Both the position numbers and the translations under genes were made by a program. From Chrysaora quinquecirrha (taxonomy: Eukaryota; Cnidaria; Scyphozoa; Semaeostomeae; Pelagiidae), in assembly GCA_014526335.1 (NCBI GenBank), contig JACTAT010000033.1, positions 533,610 to 597,609 on the forward strand: a stretch of 64,000 bases of DNA, in the 5' to 3' direction. The notes under the pieces were generated by a model. That model had not been told where the DNA came from. It ran no database searches and saw nothing but the letters and a program-made list of their open reading frames with translations. Position 1 is the first letter of the stretch, and the number at the start of each line of letters is the position of its first letter. This document shows positions 10,905-22,324 of this stretch, piece after piece.

Positions 10905-11385
10905 ATTCATCAAAACTTCTCAAAGAGATCTGGGACGGCGTGACATTTTCTGGAAGATGGCCGACATCTTGAGTAAGGAATCCTCTCCGAATGCAACGAC
11001 CTTTGTTGAGGTCGCTTCAGGAGTGGTAGTGCAGCAAATTTTAGTCAAATTCATGAATAATGGAAGAAAAGAGAGAAAAGACATCTGCGACAATAAATGT
11101 TTAAAATATCTGCAGAAACTCAGAAAACAAGCTTCAAGTAACTTAAAATAAGGAAAATACTCGAGGAAATGCCTCCTTGGGCAGATAAGCTGGGACGTGA
11201 ATCTTTTCTTTCACTTTTACTCGAAAGAAAATATGAAACTGAAGTAAGATTTGCAGCATGACCTCTCAAGAAGCGACAGCTATAAAGACTGTTACCCGCG
11301 GAGAGGATTCCCTTTCATAAGACGTCTGCCATCTTCCAGAAAATTTCGCGTCGTCCTAGACCACTTTGAAAAGATATTGAGATCT
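10905..11385. mobile_element. third foldback element in intron 4
   Basis: The left arm (10905-10990: CTCAAAGAGATCTGGGACGG, ATTTTCTGGAAGATGGCC, GGAATCCTCTCCG) reappears reverse complemented at about 11300-11385 (GTGGTCTAGGACGACGCG, ATTTTCTGGAAGATGGCAG, GGGAATCCTCTCCG). The arms are roughly 85% identical by eye. The central part (10991-11299) is unique here and encodes nothing recognised. Exact ends and target duplication are not clear. Confidence 0.6.
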
Positions 11386-11424
11386 ATTGAGATAACTTCA
11401 TTTACCACGACAGCAAAGTCTTAG

Positions 11425-11789
11425 ATTGAGATATACTCAAAAATCAGAGCAAATTTGGAAGAAGAGAAGAATAGAAAACCTAGAAGAGGATCTACGTTAT
11501 TGTCATCCGCAGTGGCCACACGAAAAGGAAATGATTGAAGCCCAAATTTCTGCTTACACATCTATGGTGGGAGATCACTTCAAGAATATATGGCATTATC
11601 TTGATTGGCTTACTGCGTTATCTATCCTCGTGTTGTATGGTATGAGAGGAGTTAACTATTTATATGAAAATGACACACTCCATTTCGCCGTTCACGTGAA
11701 CCTCACAGTGACTGTCTTTCTGGCTTGGTTAAGATTCTTGAAATCAGTCAAAGTATTCAGAGTTGTTGGACAGTTCATTGCACTACTCC
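11425..11789 (+). CDS. TRPA-like channel, exon 5 (S2-S3 loop, S3, S4)
   Basis: The clear reading frame is codons from 11426: HPQWPHEKEMIEAQISAYTS, then HYLDWLTALSILVLYGMRG (S3), then HVNLTVTVFLAWLRFLKSVK and VFRVVGQFIALLR (S4 and S4-S5 linker). This matches the TRP pattern of a helix starting with (L/I)DW(L/I)T and an FLAWLRFL motif. It ends at donor CTCC then GTAAGT (11790), phase 1. A good acceptor TCTTAG ends at 11424. If the exon starts at 11425 in phase 0 as exon 4 requires, translation begins IEIYSKIRANLEEEKN and reaches a stop, so either a one-base indel lies near 11450-11490, an alternative acceptor is used, or an intervening exon was missed. Confidence 0.65.
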
Positions 11790-12787
11790 GTAAGTCAATT
11801 TTTTTATAACACCCAGTTTCAAAGTCTTTGAGTTGTGCAAATCTTCAAGATAGCTTAAGAGAGCGGAGTCACCATTGGTCACACTTGAAGAAAGCAATTT
11901 TCGTCTGACACCCTTAGAGTATAAACGACGGGTGTATCCGTTCGTAAATCTCGTACACCTTGACGATAAATCTTCATAAATCCCACAAATCTGTCTTTAT
12001 CTGTCATAAATGTCTTTAAAACCTCTTGTTTTAGCTACTGCGCACGTGCACAAGTTTTGATTCAAGAATGTAGGATTATGTTAAACAACGATTGAAAGAA
12101 TAGTGCCTGTGTTCTTCAAAGACGTAATCTAAAGTTGAACAAAAGTTTTCGAGACCAAGTCCCGTCATTTTTAGATTCATCAAACAACCCCTTTTTGCAA
12201 AGGAAAGTTTCAAAATATCTAGAAAAATTGAAGAAATCCCAAAATAAATCTTTAGAAATCCCAATAAATCCCATAAATCACAACACAAAAGACAAAGAGA
12301 TTTTTAAATCTCATAAGTCTCGTACGCCATTTGAAGAAGTGGTACACATTTCGAGTATAAACGTCAGTGACAGACCGAAATAATTGACCAAGGCGGAATC
12401 TATACCCAGATGTGGATCGAAATGCACGTGAATTGGCATTGTGTTTTTAACACCAATCAGCTCACGGGATACGGCGGGAAGTCCAATAGGATTGATTGAA
12501 GTTTTCAACTTTCCTTCATGGACACTTTAATTCACTCTTTAGTGGAATTTCCATTAAGGGACACCTCAATACAGCGGACAACGAACATACTTTGTGTCCC
12601 AAAGGTTATTTCTTTTTAGAAAAAAACTTCCACACAGCGGACATCTCTCTACAACGGACGATATCGTCTATCGTCGGTCTCACAAGTGTCCGTTAAGCCG
12701 GTTTTCCACTAGGCTGATTTTTCGGCGCGCAGAGGAGGGCTATTGTTTCTGAAACAATGCACGCGTTGAAAAAAACTTTCAATTTCT
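11790..12787 (+). other. sequence after TRPA exon 5, no further exon found
   Basis: I searched for S5, pore and S6 sequence and did not find it. Around 12540-12665 there are repeated words of the form ACAGCGGACA / ATTAAGGGACACCTC (CAATACAGCGGACAACG, CACACAGCGGACATCTC, CTACAACGGACGATATC), probably a dispersed repeat end. Nothing else is recognised. Confidence 0.4.
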
Positions 12788-12789
12788 AT

Positions 12790-13010
12790 AGCCCTATTTA
12801 CACTACATAAACTAACCCGGGTTCGGCCTAACAGTTGATCATTTGCTTCGTTCGCCATGTTTTCATTTCTTCGCCAGTTTGATCAACCTATTACGCATGA
12901 TATTATTAACCCAGTTTCGCCCCAGATCAGCGCTTACACTAAAATCAAAACTAACCCAGGTTAGTTTAACCCGAACGAACCAGGTTAGTTTATGTAGTGT
13001 AAATAGGGCT
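12790..13010. mobile_element. 221-bp foldback element
   Basis: The left end AGCCCTATTTACACTACATA AACTAACC matches the reverse complement of the right end (GGTTAGTTTATGTAGTGTAA ATAGGGCT) nearly perfectly over about 28 bp. TAT is found just outside both ends (12787-12789 and 13011-13013). There is no coding sequence. The end sequence resembles the TTTACAC type of the TAA-flanked element at 10130. Confidence 0.7.
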
Positions 13011-13170
13011 TATTAGGAATCAGCCACAAAATTACTCCAGTTAGAATAATGACTTTGTGTGGAAAGCTTTCGAGTTGTGACGCCGCGGAAAAGTTGAAGT
13101 CGACCCGACTTTGAAAAACGCGCATAGCGGAGCGTCCAGAGGTGGCTATTGTTACAAAAACAATAAATAA

Positions 13171-13567
13171 GGCCCTGGCCAAACGATCAAACATTGTTGG
13201 TCAAACATTTTAAATTTGCTTTACAACAAATGTTTGACTGTTTGGCCACATCCAAAAACACTGCTGTCCAACATTTTGGAACAAAGCACGAACTCTTTGT
13301 TGATAAGAAATTTTGCAATAAACCGAAATTTTGCAAGGTGTTGAAGTTTGACAATAACAAAACAAATGTTTGACAAGCAATGTTGGAAATGCAATTAAAC
13401 ATTGATCGTTAAGCAAAAAAAGCAAATTTTATGGCGCGATGTTTTTGAAAAGTTCAAAAACATTTTATGCTTGACGCAAACATAAAATTTGTTTTTGGGC
13501 GTGGCCAAACGGTCAAATGCAAATTTCAAATGTTTGACCAACAATGTTTGATAGTTTGGCCAGGGCG
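13171..13567. mobile_element. 397-bp foldback MITE with TAA target duplication
   Basis: The left end GGCCCTGGCCAAACGATCAA ACATTGTTGGTCAAACATTT is mirrored at the right end by AAATGTTTGACCAACAATGT TTGATAGTTTGGCCAGGGCG. TAA flanks both sides (13168-13170, 13568-13570), fitting PIF/Harbinger. The interior is full of CAAATGTTTGAC / GTCAAACATTTG words. Open frames of 67-82 codons around it are not conserved-looking and are not called. Confidence 0.8.
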
Positions 13568-13891
13568 TAAAATGACGCGGTAAAATGCTTTTCCTGATTT
13601 ATTTCTTTGCAAGCAGCTTTTTTAAGACGAAAACTCATGGGTACGGTGAAAGTTTGGACTATGAGGATTATTGTAAATCTTCCACTGAACACACCTGTTT
13701 GTGCTTTTAAACGCATCAGTTCATTTAAGTTGACTGCAATACACTCCCTCTTTGGATTTTATACTTCGCAAGATACCTATCAATATACCATTACCTATGC
13801 CTTAATTACACCTAAATTTCAATTATTCCTATGCCTTAACTACTACTATATGTAAACAATACCATTAGCTCAACTTTAAATATAACCATGC

Positions 13892-14790
13892 CAATACCTA
13901 TACCTATATATATATATACAGAATCTATACCTATACCTAGATTATACTTCTATCTTAACTTTATAGCTAAACCATGTCCATACTTATAACAACTATACCT
14001 AAACTATGCAAATATCTGAACTATAACTAAACCTACACCTATACCTATACCTATACCTACACCCATACCTTAATCTATACCCATACCTATATACCTATAC
14101 CTATACCTATACCTATACCTATACCTATACCTATACCTATACCTATACCTATACCTATATACCTATACCTATACCTATACCTATACCTATACCTATACCT
14201 ATACCTATACCTATACCTAATACTTACCTATACCTATACCTTACCTTTACCTATACCTATACCTTATACCTATACCACCTATACCTATACCTATACCTAT
14301 ATCTATACCTATACCTATACCTATACCTATACCTATACCTATATACTATACTTATACCTATACTATATACCTATACCTATACCTATACCTATACTTATAC
14401 CTATACCTATACCTTATACCTATACCTATACCTATACCTATACCTATACCTTTACCTATACCTTATACCTATACCTATACCTATACCTATACCTATACCT
14501 ATACCTATACCTATACCTATACCTATACCTATACCTATACCTATACCTATACCTATACCTATACCTATACCTATACCTATACCTATACCTATACCTATAC
14601 CTATACCTATACCTATACCTATACCTATACCTATACCTATACCTATACCTATACCTATACCTATACCTATACCTATACCTTCACCTATACCTATACCTAT
14701 ACCTATACCTATACCTATACCTATACCTATACCTATACCTATACCTTAACCTATACCTGTACCTATACCTATACCTTCACCTATACCTAT
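13892..14790 (+). repeat. CCTATA hexanucleotide microsatellite
   Basis: Tandem ACCTAT / CCTATA units, nearly pure from 14031 to 14740, with a degenerate lead-in from 13892 (loosely from about 13790) and scattered TTTACC, TATATACC and CTTATACC variants. It is not a known telomere repeat: the TTAGGG type would read CCCTAA. Confidence 0.95.
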
Positions 14791-17700
14791 ACAAACGAAC
14801 TACAAATGTGCGTCCCAATTAAAATCGATTCTAATCGCCGCTTTTAGCATTTTAGCACAATATCTTGTGTATGTTTAAGAAGTAAAACAAGATAAAAGTC
14901 AAAGCTCGATCAATTAAATATTTTCATGTCGTACCTACACTCTTGTACAAGTCTCTGTTGTAACAGTGCAATTACCTATACATCCTGTTAAATAGCCTTA
15001 CGCCATCAGCTCAGGAACTACACAACACAAGATCAGACATGAAAGTGAATATACAAAAACCTATGACATTCAACTTTAGCCGTTAATTCAATACTCTAGT
15101 ACAATATCGTTTTCTCTATAACAAAGCTACGTATGTTCAACGCATTGATAAAATAACCGTAAAACGAAACATTGCCACCAAAACAGTACAGTAGTACCTA
15201 TTTCCTTGGCAATTCGTTTTCAGGTTACGCTGATTTAGGAATTTTTTCTTGAGTGACGAAAGTATCGAAAAGTTGCAAATCTACGATCAATTTTCACTTA
15301 CATTCAGTCATTCAAATGAATTTGTTATGCGGCTGTTGTTAACAGTGTATGCACAATGTTTACAGTCGATGCTTTGAATTAAATGCAGATACGACAGCAG
15401 TCGATCTGAAACGTTTCAAAAGTTCTACAAGAGGGTCGATTTATACATTAATACATGAATTCTTGAAGTAGTTCATACTTCTATACAGATAACGTTTTTG
15501 AAAGCATATCACATAGCCTCTGCTAAATCCTGAACATTACAGGCGTTTACAAACATCATGAAAATGATAAACAAAGCCAGATGCTTTGCAATAATGTAAC
15601 AGATTACCAGTTTTCTACGCGATAATTCATCAGTATGTTCAGCGCTTTTCACGAAATTTGGACAGTTACTAAACGAAAGTTAGATTGTGCAAACTTATCA
15701 GCATTATGTAATATTTCGCAGCATTGTAGTCTACTAGCTTTGGCGAACAGAATTTCGGTATGTTCGGCCAATTTTGACCAATGAAGGCTATCTAACCCAT
15801 CAGTAACAGCTTCACAAGCTCGTATTCGAGACTATATTTCTATGATGCAGATAGATGTGCATGAAGATTGAGTTAAATTCTGTGTAATTTTAACAGTCAG
15901 CTTTTACAGCGTGCGCGATTTAAAAAGTGCATTTGTGACAGCACATACTGTGTATTTCGAGGAGAAGCTGATTGTCGACCACGAAAATCAGAATCAAATC
16001 TGAAATACAACAAGAATGCAATCCTTTCAATTCACATTTAATGAAACTGAGGCGAAAATGTGACCAGACTTTACAATAAACTCAACACGTTGTTCTCGCT
16101 TGACAGAATCAGAATTACTGGCGTTAACAACTTGCAGAACTGTAAGTCGAAACTGAATTCTTAAGATACTGCATAATGCGCAGCTTACCTTTCCATATTC
16201 TGACTTTTGGCACACTGATAGTGATCGGCTGTTACCATTGAAGAATATTTTCTCAGAGCAGTGTTATCTATGAGAGACAGATTCAGAAATTCTATCGACA
16301 GCAATTACAACATGCAGCTGATAGTCATAAGTCATCTCAGCACTTTGTCAACAGGAATTATTCCACAACTATTTCAGCCCGCATAGTATAATCATTTGAC
16401 GCTAGAAAAAGAAGTTGCAAGATTTGAGACACTTTTGTTGTCTGTGATGTTCGAGATATTAAGAGAGTTGCTAGAACATTTTGTACTTAGCTTATGCATG
16501 TGCATAGCATGTTGGACTTCTATCATTCAGAAGAGGCAAGGAGTTGTTTATCAGTCTCTGAAATCGACATGCAATTGACCACACGACCAAGTTGTTCTTC
16601 TATGAGTTAAATACTTGATTTGAAGATACATCCGACAAGTCCCGAACCGACGAACAGAGCAAAATTAACAGACAAGTACGTGACAGCATGCCGTCTTAAT
16701 AAATCTGAATTAAACTTGCCGAAACTGCATAAGTGTTATCCAGTTATCACCTCACCATGTGACAATTCAAGACGATTTCTTCAGCTCTACAGGAGAACGA
16801 CTTCAAAGCAGCATAAATGTCAATCTCAAATCAAAGAGCATGTTAAAATGTCTATGTAAGATGCATACCTAGTACTACGTATAAATGCAATAATTTTCCT
16901 AGGTATTTACAAGTGAAGTTGCAACCAATATTCGAATGTTGGAGAAGATCTGAAAGACGCAGGATTGCATCTGTCATTTGACCACTTTTTACGTCATTAT
17001 CACAACTATAAGCAACCCAATAGTATTATATATGAAGCAGAATTCAAAGATATGACCTATAGTGAGGTGACATGTTATGTTAAGTTGCTGAAATGTGATC
17101 ATGATACTTGACGTATTTAGATGTATTAGCAACATTCTTCTAGACTTTTCAGAATAGTTAGCATGAACGATCAGCATGAACCCGTAATCGAGAGCAAGTG
17201 ATGTTTCAATCTCAATCTTGGAAACGTATCTCATCCAGAGCTGAAATCACGAATCTTTATTAGAGTATCTAGTCAGAACATTTTCAAGAATAAAGCTCCA
17301 CAACTAAAATTACAATAGATACGCTGAACGATGCCAAGTCTAAATTACAACTTGAGTTTGTACCTAATGCTACAGTTGAGATTTAAATTGCAGAAATCGA
17401 CTTGCGATAATTGTGACAGTTTTAAGGCATTTCTCTTCAGCAATCATTCAGCTGGATGTTTCAGATACAGAATGTAAACGGCCAATTGCGGTAAAGTTAA
17501 TCTATGTCTAGACCACATCCTGAAAATCAGCCTATCTATCCTAAACACATATTTGGCATGTGTACTAGAATTGTTATTGAAAGATTGCAACTTGAGTGCA
17601 TCGTCATCCTGACAAATATCCAAATCTAAAACATAACAATAGGATCGAGGATGAAGTCAAATTCAACAATAAGTCAGTACCAATTCATATCAATTTATCA

Positions 17701-20700
17701 ACATTAATGCACAATATGAATGCCATTTCAGCTGTGATAGCAACCAAACACCAAATCATATGTCAGGCAAGCAGGAACAACTTAGAAAGATAGCATAGTA
17801 TACCTAGAATCGAAATGTCAAAAGTCTGACAAGATTTTTTAAACCTATAAATTTGATACTGATAATAAAAAGTTAACTCGACAAGATGTTAAAAGTCATA
17901 CGAATTACTTCCTCTAGATTTGTTTACAAGATTGTCTATGCTCTGAGTTAATTGCTCAATGTCGCTATAATTGACAGAAAAAGTTAAATTTGCATTTGCA
18001 TCTTTCAATTCTGTCTAAAGATTTTCGTTGCAACAATTTCTGCTGAATCTAGATAATGCATGATTACCAAATCGTGAGTCGTTTTTTTGCGCATCATAGT
18101 TTTCGGATTCATGCAAATTCGCCAGATTATCTCGACGTCTCACATCAAATCCTTTCCAGAAACAATCCAGATTAATCAATAATCACATGACATCCAATGT
18201 CAAAATTCGAACTTGAATCAACCCTAATTCCAATAGTCATTAGCAATTATACCTAACATGTAATGCATCAAATTATGCCATTAGACAATATGGTGTATCA
18301 GATTCTTGAAAGGCGAAATCCTACCAAATCATGCAGGACTAGAACAACTTCAAAGATTTAGGAACAGTGAAATCATCAGTTTTAATTATCAAGTCAATAC
18401 AAGGAATTCTATCTACGAAACTGATAATCAATTAACATAAGAATTCAGACGTCTATGACCACAACAGTTAAAAAGTCGACTTCATCCCTTGAATTCTTCC
18501 TAATCACAAAGAGTCTCTTGTTTTGAATAAGTTCAAGTGTCGATGAGTCATTAGAAGAAGTTGTAAATGATATTTGCAATACACTTCAAGGTAAAAGTCC
18601 GTTTTCAATTTGTCTAAATAGTTCGTTCAACATCTACAAAATTACAGAATATGGCAATCATTAGCTAGCACGCTGGTCCTTAATCAAATTACAGCGATTA
18701 AAGTTGAAATTTACAGATGTTGACTGCATCCATAAAATTTTCACTCAATCAAATCTCACAATGTTTCAAATGTTGCAAGTCGCGAATCATAAACAACCAC
18801 TGTTGACACAAGGTCAGAGAACTTCGACATAACACATAAAAGATCAGGTGGAATACCTAAGCGAATATCTGGATGGAAAATTTTGGAACACTCGTTTGAA
18901 AAGTTATAGCAATCTAGCAATATATGCGCTATCGGAAATCATCGTAAACTACAAATAAAGATTTGACTAGGAAAATGATTAAGTCTTCCAGTGAAAGCTG
19001 AGTCAAAGATCATTTGCAATAAAGCATTTCAACTTAGTGCTTGATTTTCATACAATCATAGATTATGTACTCTATTCTTTAATTTTTTACAAGGCAACGT
19101 TGAAGTACTGAAAGTATCTGAGTTCGAATTGAACGTCAAAATCTTTTCAGTAAAGGGTACTGTTTCACGAAATTCAAGAAAGTGATTCATTGCAATCATA
19201 AATGTCGTGATAAGATCTTAACCTGTAACAACGAGTTCTGATAATATGATTTACAGCGTAAGTTTCAAATCAGGTTGAGCGCAAAATCGTGGGTATCAAT
19301 TTCGAGCCCTGGCTAAATGGACGCTACAATAGTTTGCAACAATAAAATGTGAAGCAACTTCAACATAGTCAAGAAGCAGGCGCTATTGAATCAACATTCA
19401 GACTAACTTCGATATCAAATCATCTGTAGGCAATTATTACAATTTCAGCCTTCCTAAGTCTATCCAACTCATCAAATATTCAATGCTCTTCCAAATCACT
19501 ACTCGATCCTGAAATGCAAATGATGGATCGAACATGCCAATGCATCAAAATACATGGTTCCTTACAGACCCGGATCAATGGTCGTATAATTCTTGGGACA
19601 ACGTCGTGACATCCATAAAATGTCCGTTGGAACAGGCACTAAGCTAGACTCGATGGATGTGACAAGGATCCTCGCAGTTTTAAGATTCGATCTTATTAAA
19701 ACTTAGCTAGACGGTATGAATTCTTTTTACAAAGCTTGCATTTAAGCTCACAGGAAAAAGAATTAAGTATGTTAACATTGATTAGCAGAGCTGAAAATGT
19801 CTGCAAAAGCATTCCGACTTACTTTGTCCCTTGTATTTGCATTACAGGATTATCAAATGGTTTGACATAACTTTCTTAGAATTAAGTTTACAAGCTACAG
19901 AGTTGAAGTATCTGAATAGTAAAAATTATATAGCAATAATCTTGAACCTTAAGACAGGATAAGAGGTCTCTATTATGCAAATGCATATTCCACTGATTAT
20001 AGATAGTTCGGTTAAAGAGTTCTTCCCGTCGAAAGTTCAGTATGACAAAATAATTTTACTTACATCAGTCCCCTTAAGTCAACTACGAAATAAAAATTAG
20101 GTTCATATAACAGCTGAAAGGTTGAAAATAGACAATCGGTTTAGCGAAGATCAGCTTAGCGATAATTTGACGCATTGAAGATCGTCACCTTGTATCAACA
20201 TTTAATCGTTCAACAAACTGATCAACACTGTAATGCATGATAAAGTGCAATGTAAAGACGATCTTTGCAAACAACTCCTTTTAAAACGAATGTGTGCTAA
20301 TTCACCTGAAGCTCGTAATAGTTTCTGTGAGAAACACATATGGAGACATCTATGAAAAGTTATTGTTAGACTCTTGAAGTAACAATGCACGAATGGTATC
20401 CAGGCAAATGATACAGTCAGATCAGCCTACAAATTAAGGATTTATCGCAGGATTATCGAATAACTCTTCCAGGATAGAATTTTACATAGACTAAGACGGT
20501 CTAAGTAACATATAAATTACTCGAGCATTGTCGACTGCTACACTAGCAGGGATCCTAGAAAAGTCCAGCCCCATGTTGTTAATGGAAGTCATTGAACTAG
20601 AAAAGTCGGGATCCCAAAGCGTACAGAAAATCACATTAACAACTTAATGAATGTTACATCTTGTCTTCGAAGTTCATTGTTATCATGGTCAATTCAAGGA

Positions 20701-21019
20701 CAGTAATTAGAATGCAGAAATGTCTTGTAGAAGCATTGTTATTAAAGTTGCACGTGAAATTAGATCTGGCTTACACAACGAACTATTCACAAATTTCAGA
20801 CTAGAACACATGAAGTTTGAATCAATTTGGCCAGGATCTAAAGTACTTCATTAGTGTCTAGCTAAAATGACTTTGACCAGCATATTTATTACCTAGTAGG
20901 GTAAAGTGTGGTCTATTAGATATCGCTAATCAAGCAGAAACAGTTAAATTGAAACATCTAGTATACTTCAATACTCTATTGCTATTTGCAATTCTACATC
21001 AAAGATTAATTCTGGATAT
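14791..21019. other. 6.2-kb stretch with no recognised feature
   Basis: No tandem repeat, element terminus, conserved domain or exon-like frame was recognised. The longest frames are 60-81 codons with no protein-like pattern. Long homopolymer runs look rarer than in the flanking DNA. It may be an intron or intergenic DNA downstream of the TRPA-like exons, or an old, strongly diverged repeat region. Confidence 0.4.
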
Positions 21020-21310
21020 AAATTTCAGCTATACTCGACTGATATGTCAGATCGTTTGTAGATTGGTTCGTTAGCGCGATGATTTAAGCCAATAGTTGTT
21101 ACACTGATAGCCAAGTTGGGGATTAACATTTGCGCGAATGCTTTCGTGACATTCACCATTTATCCGGACTTGGCCACAACCGTCGCATCTTGTTAAACGC
21201 TAGCAAAGACGCTTTCCAAAAGATGGCCAGCCGTCTTTTCTCGCCGATCTTTTTCATAGTTTCGTGAATAATTCCGTGTATGTTTGTAAACACTGGTTCT
21301 GGGTAACTGC
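21020..21310 (+). repeat. dispersed repeat, diverged copy 1
   Basis: This segment shares ordered words with 21600-21910: GTTAGCGCGATGATTT, GATTAACATTTGCGCG, GTCTTTTCTCGCCGATCTTT and GTATGTTTGTAAACA. The order and spacing agree, but much of the intervening sequence differs, so these are two old copies of one repeat. Confidence 0.55.
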
Positions 21311-21599
21311 AGGTAACATCAGTTCACATAATTTAAAGCTAGAAACCACATGAAGTTGAAAAATACCAAATATTGAGCAAAGATTAAAGCCATTTAAAAA
21401 GAGAGTGTCTAGTTAAATCATGCACTTTCGACCAGCCTTACGTTTCAACTGTCAGCTCTAGAAGTTGGCTAAAAGTGTGGGTGTTTGTGGATATAGCGCC
21501 TGAGTCAACGCTACGAAAAGAAATGTGCGTTAAGTTAATAGAATATAATATGGATAAGTTCAATCTTTATCAAAAATTAAGGTTCGGATAATCAAATTT

Positions 21600-21910
21600 C
21601 AGCTAATAGCCTGTTCGGATGGATATGGGTCAGTCCGGTTTAGCTGAGTTGGCTTTGTTAGGCGCGATGATTTTTGAGCGCATTTAGTTGGATAGATTTT
21701 TCAGCCCGGTTGGCTGGGCTCATTAACATTTGCGCATGCGTTTCTGTCAACATTTCATCTCGCCTGACTGGGCTAACCCGCTCTCAATGTAAACGCCAAG
21801 TCAACATACGATTCTTTTGTTCTCACAGATCCCGGCCAAGCGAGATCCGGTCTTTTCTCACGGATCTCTTTTCTTCGGACTGGGTGACTGTTCGTGTAAA
21901 CATAAGAGCT
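21600..21910 (+). repeat. dispersed repeat, copy 2
   Basis: The better-preserved partner of 21020-21310, with GTTAGGCGCGATGATTT, CATTAACATTTGCGCATGCG, GTCTTTTCTCACGGATCTCT and TTCGTGTAAACAT. Inner words such as AGCCCGGTTGGCTGGGCTCA suggest it can fold back on itself. The 93-codon frame at 21674 is part of the repeat and is not called as a gene. Confidence 0.55.
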
Positions 21911-21929
21911 ACACAAAAGAATTTATTGC

Positions 21930-22190
21930 TGTGGCGTCGTGGTGAATCCAGCTGACTCGTGGTGTCAGGAGCTCACTGTGGACAGGGTTCGAGTCCAGCC
22001 ACGTTAGCGTCACAGCCAGGGTCGAGTCTTCGATTAGGCAACCTGCTACTGAGATCCTAGAGACTGGTGCTATATACACAATTTCACCTCACCACTTTCA
22101 CCTTCACCTATTGCTCTGTCAGATCTTGCCTTACCAGGCTGGCCCGCCTTCACGAAAACAGAACAGGCCCTATGGGGTATGGATTAACGA
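21930..22190 (+). repeat. tRNA-derived SINE-like element, plus strand
   Basis: An A-box-like TGGCGTCGTGG (21932-21942) and a perfect B box GGTTCGAGTCC (21986-21996) stand at tRNA spacing. The stems of a functional tRNA do not form well (T-loop too long), so this is a tRNA-derived promoter rather than a tRNA gene. The tail continues with a CT/CA-rich stretch (TTTCACCTCACCACTTTCAC) to about 22190. Confidence 0.5.
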
Positions 22191-22240
22191 AGAAGCATTG
22201 CTAGTTGGTATAAAGCTAAAACAAAACACTTAAAACTTAC

Positions 22241-22310
22241 TGACTGTTATCACCGTTCTTTTGTCGTTTGGCTTCCTTATATTCCTCGGGTGCTTTGTTT
22301 TTTCTTTTAC
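22241..22310 (-). CDS. candidate small exon, minus strand
   Basis: On the minus strand, an acceptor (ATGTCCTTTGTAG, ending 22311) and a strong donor (AGTCA then GTAAGT at 22240) enclose 70 bp. The most protein-like frame is KRKNKAPEEYKEAKRQKNGD. If the ATG at 22323 is the start instead, the product begins MSFVGKRKNK and this is a first exon. The phase does not match exon 25507-25390 in that frame, so whether both belong to one gene is open. I do not recognise the protein. Confidence 0.25.
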
Positions 22311-22324
22311 CTACAAAGGACATA

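Noticed and set aside
12135..12383. Possible continuation of the TRPA-like gene (82-codon frame)
   Set aside because: It contains no hydrophobic helix or pore motif and is not flanked by suitable splice sites.
13892..14790. Telomere or interstitial telomere repeat
   Set aside because: The unit is CCTATA, not CCCTAA/TTAGGG, and the sequence continues normally on both sides.
21931..22000. Functional tRNA gene at 21.93 kb
   Set aside because: B box is perfect, but the T loop and acceptor stem do not fold as in a tRNA; taken as SINE head.
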